Positions 29,092 to 37,498 of a DNA stretch of 64,000 bases are shown here, piece after piece. The stretch lies in the NCBI RefSeq assembly GCF_003019815.1, contig NZ_CP027773.1, positions 4,767,501 through 4,831,500 of the forward strand. Direction: 5' to 3'. The position numbers and the translations under genes are program-made. Positions within the stretch are counted from its first letter, which is position 1. Each line of letters opens with the position of its first letter. The notes under the pieces are model-generated. The model saw only the letters and a program-made list of their open reading frames with translations. It did not search any database and had not been told where the DNA came from. This DNA is from Variovorax sp. PMC12. Its GTDB lineage: Bacteria > Pseudomonadota > Gammaproteobacteria > Burkholderiales > Burkholderiaceae_C.

Positions 29092-31233
29092 ATGACGAGT
29101 CCCATGAAGAATTCCCTGCTGGTTGAACTGTTTGTCGAAGAACTGCCGCCCAAGGCGCTGAAGAAGCTCGGCGACGCCTTTGCGGGCGTGCTGCGAGACC
29201 AGCTCGTGGCGCAAGGCCTGGCCGAGGCCGGCTCGGTGCTCACGCCGTACGCCTCGCCGCGCCGCCTGGCCGCGCACCTCACGCACGTTGCCGAGCGCGC
29301 CGCCGACAAGGCTGTGTCGCAGAAGCTCATGCCCGTGGCCGTGGGCCTCGACGCCTCGGGCCAGGCCACGCCGGCGCTGCTCAAGCGCCTGGGCGCGCTG
29401 GGTGCCGACGCCTCGGCCGTGCCCGGCCTGAAGCGCGCGATGGACGGCAAGGCCGAAGCCCTGTTCTACGAAAGCACCGCCAAGGGCGCCACGCTGGCCG
29501 AAGGCCTGCAGAAGGCGCTGGCGGAAGCCATCGCCAAGCTGCCGATTCCCAAGGTCATGAGCTACCAGCTCGAAAGCGGCTGCGAGCTGCCGGGCTGGAC
29601 CAGCGTGAGCTTCGTGCGCCCGGCGCACGGCCTGGTGGCGCTGCACGGCGACACCGTGGTGCCGATCGAGGCCCTGGGCCTGAAGGCCGGCCGCGACACC
29701 CACGGCCACCGCTTCGAGGCGGCGGTCGATCCGGTCGTGCTGCGCAACGCCGACAGCTATGCGCTGCAGCTGCAGGAAGAAGGCGCCGTCATCGCCAGCT
29801 TCGAGGCGCGCCGCGCCGAAATCGCGCGCCAGCTGGCCGCGGCGGCGGTGAAGGTCGGCGGCGGCTCGGTGCCCATCCACGACGACGCGCTGCTCGACGA
29901 AGTGACCGCGCTGGTCGAGCGCCCCAACGTGCTGGTCTGCAGCTTCGAGCGCGAGTTCCTCGAAGTGCCGCAGGAGTGCCTGATCCTCACGATGAAGGCC
30001 AACCAGAAGTACTTTCCGCTGCTCGACGCATCGAGCAGGCTCACCAACAAGTTCCTGGTGGTCAGCAACATCAGCCCGGACGACGCGAGCGCGGTCATCG
30101 GCGGCAACGAGCGCGTGGTGCGCCCGCGCCTGGCCGACGCCAAGTTCTTCTTCGACCAGGACCGCAAGAAGTCGCTGGCCTCGCGCGTCGAGTCGCTGGG
30201 CAAGGTGGTCTATCACAACAAGCTGGGCACGCAGGGCGAGCGCGTGGAGCGCGTGATGCGCATCGCGCGCGGCATCGCGGAAAAGCTGGGCGACCCGGCG
30301 CTGGCCGCGCAAGCCACCCAGGCCGCGCAACTGGCCAAGGCCGACCTCGTGACCGACATGGTCGGCGAGTTCCCCGAGCTGCAGGGCACCATGGGCCGCT
30401 ACTACGCCAGGCACGACGGCCTCGACGCCGCGGTGGCCGACGCCATCGAGGACCACTACAAGCCGCGCTTTGCCGGCGACGAGCTGCCGCGCAACAGCGT
30501 GGGCCTGGTGGTCGCGCTGGCCGACAAGCTGGAAACGCTGGTCGGCATGTTCGGCATCGGCAACCTGCCCACCGGCGACCGCGACCCGTTCGCGCTGCGC
30601 CGCCATGCGCTCGGCGTGATCCGCATGCTGATCGAAAAAGACCTGCCGCTGGGCCTCGATGCGCTGCTGCAGGACGCCGCCGCGCAGTTCGGCGGCATTG
30701 CCGGCTTCGACAGCGGCCGCGCCACGGGCGAGCTGCAGGACTTCATCCTCGACCGCCTCGCCGGCAGCCTGCGCGAGCAGGGCGCCAGCGCGCAGGAGGT
30801 CGACGCCGTGCTGGCACCGCGCCCGCAGCGCCTGGGCGAAGTGCCCAAGCTGCTAGCGGCGGTGCGCGCCTTTGCCGCCCTGCCCGCCGCCGCCGCCCTG
30901 GCCGCCGCGAACAAGCGCATCGGCAACATCCTCAAGAAGGCCCCCGAGGCCGACGCGCACGTCAGCGAACTGCTGCTGCAGGAGCCCGCTGAGAAGGCGC
31001 TGCACGCAGCCATGGCGCAGGTGGTGCCCGCCGCCAACGCGCAGTTCGAAGCCGGCGACTACACCGCCTCGCTGCAGACGCTGGCCGCGCTGCGCGAGCC
31101 GGTCGACGCCTTCTTCGACGGCGTGATGGTCAATGCCGAGCAGGCAGACCTGCGGCTGAACCGCCTGGGCCTGCTGATGTCGCTGCACACCGCGATGAAC
31201 CGCGTGGCGCAGCTCGAGCGGCTGGCCGTCTGA
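29092..31233 (+). CDS. glyS: Glycine--tRNA ligase beta subunit
   Basis: This 713-residue subunit binds tRNA(Gly). It has the typical N-terminus SLLVELFVEELPPKAL, the VRPAHGLVALHGD and TMKANQKYFPLLD blocks, and a C-terminal DALR-type anticodon domain (VNAEQADLRLNRLGLL). Length fits the family (about 690-720). ATG 29092 is used; ATG 29104 is a possible alternative with the same protein core. Confidence 0.98.
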   Translation: MTSPMKNSLLVELFVEELPPKALKKLGDAFAGVLRDQLVAQGLAEAGSVLTPYASPRRLAAHLTHVAERAADKAVSQKLMPVAVGLDASGQATPALLKRLGALGADASAVPGLKRAMDGKAEALFYESTAKGATLAEGLQKALAEAIAKLPIPKVMSYQLESGCELPGWTSVSFVRPAHGLVALHGDTVVPIEALGLKAGRDTHGHRFEAAVDPVVLRNADSYALQLQEEGAVIASFEARRAEIARQLAAAAVKVGGGSVPIHDDALLDEVTALVERPNVLVCSFEREFLEVPQECLILTMKANQKYFPLLDASSRLTNKFLVVSNISPDDASAVIGGNERVVRPRLADAKFFFDQDRKKSLASRVESLGKVVYHNKLGTQGERVERVMRIARGIAEKLGDPALAAQATQAAQLAKADLVTDMVGEFPELQGTMGRYYARHDGLDAAVADAIEDHYKPRFAGDELPRNSVGLVVALADKLETLVGMFGIGNLPTGDRDPFALRRHALGVIRMLIEKDLPLGLDALLQDAAAQFGGIAGFDSGRATGELQDFILDRLAGSLREQGASAQEVDAVLAPRPQRLGEVPKLLAAVRAFAALPAAAALAAANKRIGNILKKAPEADAHVSELLLQEPAEKALHAAMAQVVPAANAQFEAGDYTASLQTLAALREPVDAFFDGVMVNAEQADLRLNRLGLLMSLHTAMNRVAQLERLAV

Positions 31234-31258
31234 GTTCCCGCGCTCGATAATTCGCCCC

Positions 31259-31588
31259 ATGAACCGGCAACAACAGATCGACGATTTCCTGCTCCAGGCG
31301 CACCGCCTGGCGGTATCGCGACTGCGAGCCGATCCGGGGCGGATCGCGGATGTTTCGGCAACGCTCGAACGATGGCAGGCGCTGGCCGGAGCGACCCGGT
31401 CCGACGCCTACTGGAACGAGTGGCGGGCCATGCTGGCGGCGGGTGTCGATGCCATCGAGGCCGCTACTTGCGGCACCGACGACCATGCAGTGGCGCTGCG
31501 CAATGTTTCTCCCGTCGGCGTCCTCATGACGCAGCGCGAACGCGGCGAACTCCTGCGTGCGGCGCGGCAAGGCGCACATGCAGCGTAG
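31259..31588 (+). CDS. Small uncharacterised protein, first gene of a two-gene cassette
   Basis: This 109-residue, soluble, helix-rich protein has no recognised motif. It starts NRQQQIDDFLLQAHRLAV and ends in MTQRERGELLRAARQG. It lies 25 bp after glyS and overlaps the nucleotidyltransferase-like gene by 11 bp, so the two are translated together. By analogy with paired nucleotidyltransferase modules it may be the partner or antitoxin of the next gene, but this rests on arrangement alone. Confidence 0.65.
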   Translation: MNRQQQIDDFLLQAHRLAVSRLRADPGRIADVSATLERWQALAGATRSDAYWNEWRAMLAAGVDAIEAATCGTDDHAVALRNVSPVGVLMTQRERGELLRAARQGAHAA

Positions 31589-32075
31589 CGAAGCGGAACA
31601 TGTGCTGCGCGCGGCGGCCGCGATTGCGCAGGAGCAGTCGTTTGTCGTAGTCGGCAGCCAGGCGCTGCTCTTCCGCGAACTCGATCTCTATCCGGCGCTG
31701 CATCCCGAGAAGTCGGACCTGATCGATGGCGCCATCGGCGCGTTGTCGAGCTTCGACGACACCTTCGGCTATCACGCGGACGGCGTGGGCCCGGAAACGG
31801 CGGTGATGCCGGGCGACTGGATGCAGCGCGCCAGCCTTCACTATGTCGGTGAACTGACGGTGGTGTGTCCGGAGTTGCACGACCTGGCGTTGTCCAAGTG
31901 TGTGGCGGGACGCGAGAAAGACGCCGATTTCGTGCGCGAGCTGCTCAGGCTCAAGCTGGTGTCGCCGGTGGTCCTGCGCGAGCGCGCTGCGTTGCTGGAT
32001 GTGGCGAAATACCCGGTGGCGCAAATTGGCGACTGGATCGAACGGCGTCGCATCGAAGCGGGAGTGCATTCATGA
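31578..32075 (+). CDS. Nucleotidyltransferase-like protein (DUF6036 type)
   Basis: This 165-residue protein resembles minimal nucleotidyltransferases: FVVVGSQALLFREL (GS-x-A core, residues ~22-35), acidic residues in LDLYPALHPEKSDLID, then DLALSKCVAGREKDADFVREL, the helix typical of the DUF6036/AbiEii-related group. ATG 31578 is chosen; the gene begins inside the previous one and ends with a 4-bp ATGA overlap into gmhB. The pair therefore sits as an insertion between glyS and gmhB without breaking the transcript. Confidence 0.72.
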   Translation: MQRSEAEHVLRAAAAIAQEQSFVVVGSQALLFRELDLYPALHPEKSDLIDGAIGALSSFDDTFGYHADGVGPETAVMPGDWMQRASLHYVGELTVVCPELHDLALSKCVAGREKDADFVRELLRLKLVSPVVLRERAALLDVAKYPVAQIGDWIERRRIEAGVHS

Positions 32076-32650
32076 AACTCGTCATCCTCGACCGCAACGG
32101 CACGATCAACGTGCACCGCGAAGACTTCGTCAAGAGCGACATCGAGTGGACGCCGCTGCCAGGTGCGCTGGAAGCCGTGGCACGGCTCAACCATGCGGGC
32201 TGGCACGTGGTGATCGCGTCCAACCAGTCGGGCCTGGGCCGGGGGCTCTTCGACATGGCCTCGCTCAACGCCATGCACGCCAAGATGCACAAGATGCTGG
32301 CGGCGGTGGGCGGCAGGATCGACGCGGTGTTCTATTGCCCGCACAGCCCCGACGAGGACTGCGACTGCCGCAAGCCGAAGCCGGGCCTGTTCCTGCAGAT
32401 CGGCGACCGCTACGGCATCGATCTGAAGGGCGTGCCGACCGCGGGCGACAGCCTGCGCGATCTCCAGGCCGGCGCGGCCGCCGGCTGCGAGCCGCACCTC
32501 CTGCTCACGGGCATGGGCGCGGCCTGCCGCGGCGTCGATCCGCTGCCTTCCGAATACCCGGCGAACACGGTGGTCCACACCGATCTCGCCGCCTTTGTCG
32601 ATTTTCTGCTCGCGCGCGAAGCGCGGGCCGCGTTGCAGGTGACTGTCTGA
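32072..32650 (+). CDS. gmhB: D-glycero-beta-D-manno-heptose 1,7-bisphosphate 7-phosphatase
   Basis: This 192-residue HAD-superfamily enzyme of ADP-heptose synthesis for lipopolysaccharide has the zinc loop CPHSPDEDCDCRKPKPG (Cys89, His91, Cys97, Cys99), SNQSGLGRG and AGDSLRDLQAG. In the first motif LDRNGTIN the nucleophile Asp7 is present, but position 9, normally the Asp acid/base of DxDG, is Asn. The family call is firm from length and zinc site; full activity is less certain because of this change. It overlaps plsC by 1 bp (TGATG). Confidence 0.92.
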   Translation: MKLVILDRNGTINVHREDFVKSDIEWTPLPGALEAVARLNHAGWHVVIASNQSGLGRGLFDMASLNAMHAKMHKMLAAVGGRIDAVFYCPHSPDEDCDCRKPKPGLFLQIGDRYGIDLKGVPTAGDSLRDLQAGAAAGCEPHLLLTGMGAACRGVDPLPSEYPANTVVHTDLAAFVDFLLAREARAALQVTV

Positions 32651-33420
32651 TGGCGTTTTTCCGTTCCGTTCTCCACGCGCTGTGGATGCTCGTCACCGTG
32701 ATTCCCTGGGGCATCATCATGTGCGTCAGCTCGCTCTGGAAGCGCGGCATTCCGCTCTACTGGATGGCGGAGCGCTGGCTCGGCTGGGCCATCGGCGGCG
32801 CGCGCGTGCTGCTGGGCATCAAGACGCGCGTGAGCGGCATGGAGAACCTGCCGACCGACAAGCTCGCCGGCGCGATCCTGCTGGTCAAGCACCAGTCCAC
32901 GCTCGAGACTTTCCTGATGCCCACGCTGATGCCGCATCCGCTGGCCTACGTGTTCAAGAAAGAGCTGATCTACATCCCGTTCTTCGGCTGGGCGATGGCG
33001 CGGCTGGACATGATCCACATCGACCGCAGCCAGCGCGCGCAGGCCTTCAACAAGGTGGTGAACCAGGGCCGCAAGCTGCTGGCGCAAGGCATCTGGATCA
33101 TCATGTTCCCCGAAGGCACGCGCATTCCGCGCGGCCAGAAGGGCACCTACAAGAGCGGCGGCACGCGGCTGGCCTGCGAGACCGGCGTGCCGGTGATTCC
33201 CATCGCCGTGACCTCGGCCAAGGTGTGGCCGCGCAAGGCCTTCATCAAGCGCCCGGGCGTGGTCGACGTGTCGATCGGTCCGGCCATCTCCAGCGTCGGC
33301 CGCAAGCCCGACGAGCTGATGCGCGAGGTCGAGGCCTGGATCGAGGCCGAGATGCGCCGCCTCGACCCCGAGGCCTATCGCGACAGCCCGCCGCAGCTGC
33401 AGCAAGAAGCGGCGAGCTGA
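32650..33420 (+). CDS. plsC: 1-acylglycerol-3-phosphate O-acyltransferase
   Basis: This 256-residue membrane enzyme makes phosphatidic acid. An N-terminal hydrophobic anchor (about residues 8-28) precedes the acyltransferase blocks: KHQSTLE (His81 with Glu86 in the HX4D/E motif), MIHIDRSQR, IMFPEGTRIPRG (153-164) and VPVIPIAVT. The HX4E variant is, from memory, common in beta- and gammaproteobacterial PlsC. It is coupled to gmhB. Confidence 0.93.
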   Translation: MAFFRSVLHALWMLVTVIPWGIIMCVSSLWKRGIPLYWMAERWLGWAIGGARVLLGIKTRVSGMENLPTDKLAGAILLVKHQSTLETFLMPTLMPHPLAYVFKKELIYIPFFGWAMARLDMIHIDRSQRAQAFNKVVNQGRKLLAQGIWIIMFPEGTRIPRGQKGTYKSGGTRLACETGVPVIPIAVTSAKVWPRKAFIKRPGVVDVSIGPAISSVGRKPDELMREVEAWIEAEMRRLDPEAYRDSPPQLQQEAAS

Positions 33421-33437
33421 ACGAGAGAGAACCCGCC

Positions 33438-34409
33438 ATGGGGGGCCTGCTGCAGTTCACGCTCGACCTGTTCGAAGGGCTGGGGAGCGAGTTCGCCCCG
33501 CGTGCGCCGGCGCCCAAGCCGCCGCGCCGCGCGAAGAAGCCTGCCGGCCCCGTGGCCGCGCCTCCCGCCATCGTGCCCGCCGCGCCGCCTGCGCCGCGCG
33601 ACCTGGTGCCCGGCCCGCCGGCCGTGCCGCTGGCCGACACCCTGACGCTCGCCAGCTTCGCGCATCCGCAGGCCACGCGCGAACTGGTGCTCGGCTCTGC
33701 GCGGGTGGCCTATGAATTCAAGCGCGGCAACCGCAAGACCATCGGCTTCCTGGTCGGTGCCGAGGGGCTGTCGGTGCGCGCGCCGCGCTGGGTGGCGCTG
33801 CGCGATGTCGACGCGGCCATCCGCGAGAAGTCCGACTGGATCTTGCGCAAGCTGGCCGAGACGCAGCAGCGCCACGCGCGCGTCGAGGCCACGCGCATCG
33901 AGTGGCGCGACGGCGCGGAGTTTCCGTTCCTCGGCGAGCCGGTGGTGATCCGGCTCGACCCGAAGCACGGCTTTGCCAGCGTCGGCGGCACGCTCGACGA
34001 AAAGGTCGGCGACGGGCCGCGCGTTCTGCGCCTGGCGGTAGCGCAGAACGCCGAGCCTTCGCAGATCCGCGACGCGGCGCAGGCCTGGCTCACGCGGCAG
34101 GCGCGCAAGCTCTTCATCGAGCGGCTCGACCATTTCGCGCCGCTGCTGGGCGTGCGCTGGCAGAAGCTGTCGCTGTCGAACGCGGCAACGCGCTGGGGCA
34201 GCGCGAGCGCCGACGGGTCGATCCGGCTCAACTGGCGGCTCATTCATTTCCGCATGCCGGTGATCGACTACGTGGTCGCGCATGAACTGGCCCACCTGCG
34301 CGTGATGGACCATTCGCACCGCTTCTGGGAAACCGTCGAGAGCGTGGTGCCCGACTACGACCAGCTGCGCCGGCAGCTCAAGGACGAAGCGGTTCCCCGC
34401 TGGTCCTGA
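33438..34409 (+). CDS. YgjP-like metallopeptidase-domain protein (DUF45)
   Basis: This 323-residue protein has a proline/alanine-rich linker at residues ~20-65 and then the YgjP/SprT-like domain, which ends with the zinc site VAHELAHLRVMDHSHRFW (HExxH-like HELAH plus a downstream His). LSNAATRWGSASADGSIRLNWRLI is the typical preceding block. The role of the family is unsettled. It follows plsC by 17 bp; GAGAGA is the likely ribosome site. Confidence 0.9.
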   Translation: MGGLLQFTLDLFEGLGSEFAPRAPAPKPPRRAKKPAGPVAAPPAIVPAAPPAPRDLVPGPPAVPLADTLTLASFAHPQATRELVLGSARVAYEFKRGNRKTIGFLVGAEGLSVRAPRWVALRDVDAAIREKSDWILRKLAETQQRHARVEATRIEWRDGAEFPFLGEPVVIRLDPKHGFASVGGTLDEKVGDGPRVLRLAVAQNAEPSQIRDAAQAWLTRQARKLFIERLDHFAPLLGVRWQKLSLSNAATRWGSASADGSIRLNWRLIHFRMPVIDYVVAHELAHLRVMDHSHRFWETVESVVPDYDQLRRQLKDEAVPRWS

Positions 34410-34425
34410 AACCTTTGGTTGAGTG

Positions 34426-35196
34426 TCAGCGCGCGTGGGTGACGCCGCCGTCCACCACCAGCGTCGAACCCATCACGTAGTCGCCCGCGCGAGACGCCAG
34501 GTAGATGGCAGCGCCCGCCATGTCTTCCGGCACACCGATGCGCCCGGCGGGAATGCGGCCCTTGACCTCGTCGCCGTGGTCGCGCGCATCCTTGTTCATG
34601 TCCGAAGCGAAGGCGCCGGGCGCGATCGCGCTCACCACGATGCGCTCCTGCGCCAGCCGCAGGGCCATGCGCCGCGTCAGCTGGATCAGGCCGGCCTTGC
34701 TGGCGGCGTACGAGTAGGTTTCCTGCGGATTGACGGAAATGCCGTCGATCGAGGCGATGTTGATCACCTTCGCCAGGTGGTCCGTGGCGGCCTTCTTGAG
34801 CATCGGCGTGAGCGCCTGGGTCAGGAAGAACGGTGTCTTGAGGTTCAGGTCCACCACCTTGTCCCACCCGCTTTCCGGAAACTCCGCGTAGGGCGCGCCC
34901 CAGGCCGCGCCCGCGTTGTTCACCAGGATGTCGAGCGTGCCTTCGTGCTTTGCATAGGCCTCGACCAGCTTCTGCGCGCCTTCCACCGTCGACACGTCCG
35001 CCGGCAGCGACACGCAGTGGCCGAAGGCCGACAGCTCCTTCGCCGTCTGGTCGCAGGCCGCGGCCTTGCGCGCCGAGATGTACACGCGCGCGCCCTGGGC
35101 CAGGTAGCCCTCGGCGATCATGCGGCCGATGCCGCGCGAGCCGCCGGTGATGAGTGCGGTGCGGCCCTTCAGCGAAAAGAGTTGGGTGGTGTCCAT
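34426..35196 (-). CDS. SDR family NAD(P)-dependent oxidoreductase
   Basis: This 256-residue short-chain dehydrogenase has the Rossmann motif TGGSRGIGRMI (residues ~17-27), NNAGAAWG, the catalytic Ser in INIASIDG and YSYAASKAG for Tyr/Lys, and PG after the active site. It resembles 3-oxoacyl-ACP or gluconate-type reductases; the substrate is unknown. Its Shine-Dalgarno lies in one arm of a 7-bp inverted repeat (35209-35231). Confidence 0.92.
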   Translation of the reverse strand: MDTTQLFSLKGRTALITGGSRGIGRMIAEGYLAQGARVYISARKAAACDQTAKELSAFGHCVSLPADVSTVEGAQKLVEAYAKHEGTLDILVNNAGAAWGAPYAEFPESGWDKVVDLNLKTPFFLTQALTPMLKKAATDHLAKVINIASIDGISVNPQETYSYAASKAGLIQLTRRMALRLAQERIVVSAIAPGAFASDMNKDARDHGDEVKGRIPAGRIGVPEDMAGAAIYLASRAGDYVMGSTLVVDGGVTHAR

Positions 35197-35208
35197 GGTG
35201 CGGTTGTC

Positions 35209-35231
35209 TCCTGAATGAAAGATTTTCAGGA
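35209..35231 (-). promoter_or_regulatory. Inverted repeat over the ribosome-binding site of the SDR gene
   Basis: TCCTGAA (35209-35215) and TTCAGGA (35225-35231) are perfect inverted repeats around 9 nt. On the minus strand the second arm supplies the AGGAG that lies ~10 nt before the ATG at 35196. It could be a repressor operator or an mRNA hairpin that covers the ribosome site. Confidence 0.45.
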
Positions 35232-35264
35232 AACGAGCTTAGTGCGCACCGCGCCCGGCCCGCG

Positions 35265-36185
35265 TCACCTTGGTGCCAGCGACAGGTTCCGGGGGCTGCT
35301 GAAGCGGCGCGGCTCGCCCGTGACCGGGTCGGTGAAGGCCACCGACTTGGCCAGCAGCTGCAGCGGCTTGTCGAAGTCGTCGGTGTTCTCGGGCAGCAGC
35401 ACGGGGTAGATCGGGTCGTTGACGATCGGCATGCCCAGCGCCAGGCAATGCACGCGCAGCTGGTGCTTGCGGCCGGTGACGGGCGAGAGCTTGAGCAGCG
35501 CATGGCCGTCGCGCGCGGCCAGCAGCTCGATGTGCGTCTCGGAGTTGGGTTCGCCGGGCTCCTCGCGAACGCGCATGAAATGGTCGTCGTCGACCAGCCG
35601 GCTGCGGTAGGTGGCGGGCACCGACGAGACGCCCTCTTGCCAGGGCACCACCGCCTCGTAGTGCTTGTCGATGCGGCGCTCGGGGAACATCGCCTGGTAG
35701 GCGCCGCGTGTTTCCTGGCGCACCGAGAACAGCACCAGCCCCGAAGTGCTGCGGTCGATGCGGTGCAGCGGCACCAGGTCGTCGATCTTCAGCTTGCGCT
35801 TGAGCCGCACCAGCAGGCTTTCCTGCAGGTATTTGCCGGTGGGTGTGACCGGCACGAAGGGCGGCTTGTCGACCACCAGCAGCTGGTCGTCCTGGAACAC
35901 CACCTGTTCCTCGAAAGGAATGTGCACCTCGTTGTCGAGCGAGCGGTAGTAGTACACGCGCAGCGGCGACTGGTAGCGGCGCTGCGCCGTCACCGGCACG
36001 TGGTGCTCGTCGATCACGTCGTTGGCCGCGATGCGTTCGAGCCAGGCCTCGCGCGTGATGGCGGGAAAGCGCTCGATCAGGAACTCGGCGATGGTCGGCC
36101 ATGGACCGTGCGGCAGCCCGACGCAACTGGGCCCCACGCCGTCGCGCGTGGGCAGCGGCAGCTGCGGCGGACGGCGTCTCGTCAT
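35265..36185 (-). CDS. RluA family pseudouridine synthase
   Basis: This 306-residue RNA-modifying enzyme has the catalytic loop PLHRIDRSTSGLVLFS with the essential Asp in HRIDRxTSG, then LSPVTGRKHQLRVHCLALG and IVNDPIYP. Residues ~30-70 resemble the N-terminal S4-like part (LIERFPAITREAWLERI). It presumably modifies rRNA or tRNA; the target uridine is not predictable. Its ATG overlaps the stop of the LRR-kinase gene (ATGA). Confidence 0.92.
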   Translation of the reverse strand: MTRRRPPQLPLPTRDGVGPSCVGLPHGPWPTIAEFLIERFPAITREAWLERIAANDVIDEHHVPVTAQRRYQSPLRVYYYRSLDNEVHIPFEEQVVFQDDQLLVVDKPPFVPVTPTGKYLQESLLVRLKRKLKIDDLVPLHRIDRSTSGLVLFSVRQETRGAYQAMFPERRIDKHYEAVVPWQEGVSSVPATYRSRLVDDDHFMRVREEPGEPNSETHIELLAARDGHALLKLSPVTGRKHQLRVHCLALGMPIVNDPIYPVLLPENTDDFDKPLQLLAKSVAFTDPVTGEPRRFSSPRNLSLAPR

Positions 36186-37489
36186 GGCGCGGCTGCCTGC
36201 CGCAGCAGCGGCAACGCCTCGGCAAGCGAAGGCCGCGCGGCGGGAACAGGCTGCAGGCAACGGTCCTTGAAGGCGCTCACCGAGGCCGGCACGGCATCGG
36301 TGCAGCGCTCGAGCAGCTCTTCGAGCAGGCAGCCGAAGGCGCGAATTTCGAGCGCCTGGAATGCACGTGCCTGCGCCTCGCCGAGCGCGCCGGTCATCCA
36401 GGCCGCGCCGAAGTCGCCGAGCCGGCCTTCGCCTTCGGGGCTGCGCAGGATGTTGTGCGCATACAGGTCGCCGTGAAGAATGCCGCGCGCATGCAGATGC
36501 TGCATGGCCGAGGCGATGTCCCGCGCGATGCGCAGGGCGACGGCCGCAGGCCAGCGTGCATCGTCGGCATAGACGTCGCGCGTGCACGATGCCAGGCTGG
36601 GCGGCCCCGCCAGCGTGGTGAAGCGCGGGTCGACCAGCCCCATCACCAGGCCTTCGGTGCCTTGCGGATGCCCGTCGATGCGGCTTTGCGCGGCGATCAG
36701 CGTGGGGTGCGCGCCCGCGCCGATGCAGGCGGCCATTTCGCTGTGCGGCCAGCCGTCGCTGGTGACGGCGCCCTTGAAGAGCTTGACCGCCACCTGTCGC
36801 GATGCGCCGAGCGTCGCCTGGTGGATCACGCCCGATGCGCCTTCGCCGAGCTTGCGGCCCAGCGTCAGTTCATGCCAGTCGACATGCGGTACCGACCTCG
36901 CTGCGATGGCGGCGTCTTCGGCTTGCGTGTCGAAGGGGTTGCCGGCGCAGGCGAGCCACGACAGGCGTGGCAGCGACGGCAGCCATTCGGGCAGCGTCTC
37001 GAAGCGGTTGGCCGAGATGCGCAGCAGCTCGAGCCGTTCGAGCCCGGCCATCGAAGGTGGCAGCGCACGCAGCAGGTTGCCCGCCAGCATCAGCTTCTGC
37101 ATGCGCGTGCAGGCGCCGAGCGCATCGGGCAGCTCTTGAATGCGGTTGTCGGTGAGGATCAGCCAGCGCAGCGAAGGCGGCAGCGCGGCGGCCGGCACGC
37201 TGCGGATCCGGTTGGCCTTGAAGCCCACGATGTCGAGGCTGCGGCACCGGCCGACGGCTTCGGGCAGTTCGGTGAAGCGGTTGTCGGAGCAGAAGAGCAC
37301 GCGCAGCCTGTGCAGGCGGTGCAGGTCGTCGGGCAGGGTGTCGAGCGCATTGCCCGACAGGTTCAGCACCTCGAGCGAATCGGCCAGGTCGAAAACCTCT
37401 CGCGGAAACTCGGTGAGTCCGCACGAGAGGTCGATTCTTGTTGCGCCTGCCAGCCGGCCCGCGCGCAGCTGAGCCAGCGTGTCGTCCAT
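36182..37489 (-). CDS. Leucine-rich-repeat protein kinase fusion
   Basis: This 435-residue cytoplasmic protein has about seven leucine-rich repeats (residues ~17-187; units such as LEVLNLSGNALDTLPDDL and LRWLILTDNRIQELPDAL) fused to an intact eukaryotic-type kinase domain (205-430). Kinase residues are visible: G-loop GEGASG (215-220), Lys236 in VAVKLFK, Glu251, the catalytic loop HGDLYAHN (339-346, Asp341) and GDFG (358-361). There is no signal peptide or membrane segment. It is coupled to the pseudouridine synthase gene by a 4-bp overlap. The repeats probably recruit a protein partner; the target and stimulus are unknown. Confidence 0.9.
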   Translation of the reverse strand: MDDTLAQLRAGRLAGATRIDLSCGLTEFPREVFDLADSLEVLNLSGNALDTLPDDLHRLHRLRVLFCSDNRFTELPEAVGRCRSLDIVGFKANRIRSVPAAALPPSLRWLILTDNRIQELPDALGACTRMQKLMLAGNLLRALPPSMAGLERLELLRISANRFETLPEWLPSLPRLSWLACAGNPFDTQAEDAAIAARSVPHVDWHELTLGRKLGEGASGVIHQATLGASRQVAVKLFKGAVTSDGWPHSEMAACIGAGAHPTLIAAQSRIDGHPQGTEGLVMGLVDPRFTTLAGPPSLASCTRDVYADDARWPAAVALRIARDIASAMQHLHARGILHGDLYAHNILRSPEGEGRLGDFGAAWMTGALGEAQARAFQALEIRAFGCLLEELLERCTDAVPASVSAFKDRCLQPVPAARPSLAEALPLLRQAAAP

Positions 37490-37498
37490 CCGGAGAGT

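Noticed and set aside
32890..32910. PlsC motif HX4E instead of HX4D as a defect
   Set aside because: As far as I recall the KHQSTxET form is normal in beta- and gammaproteobacterial PlsC, so it is not an anomaly.
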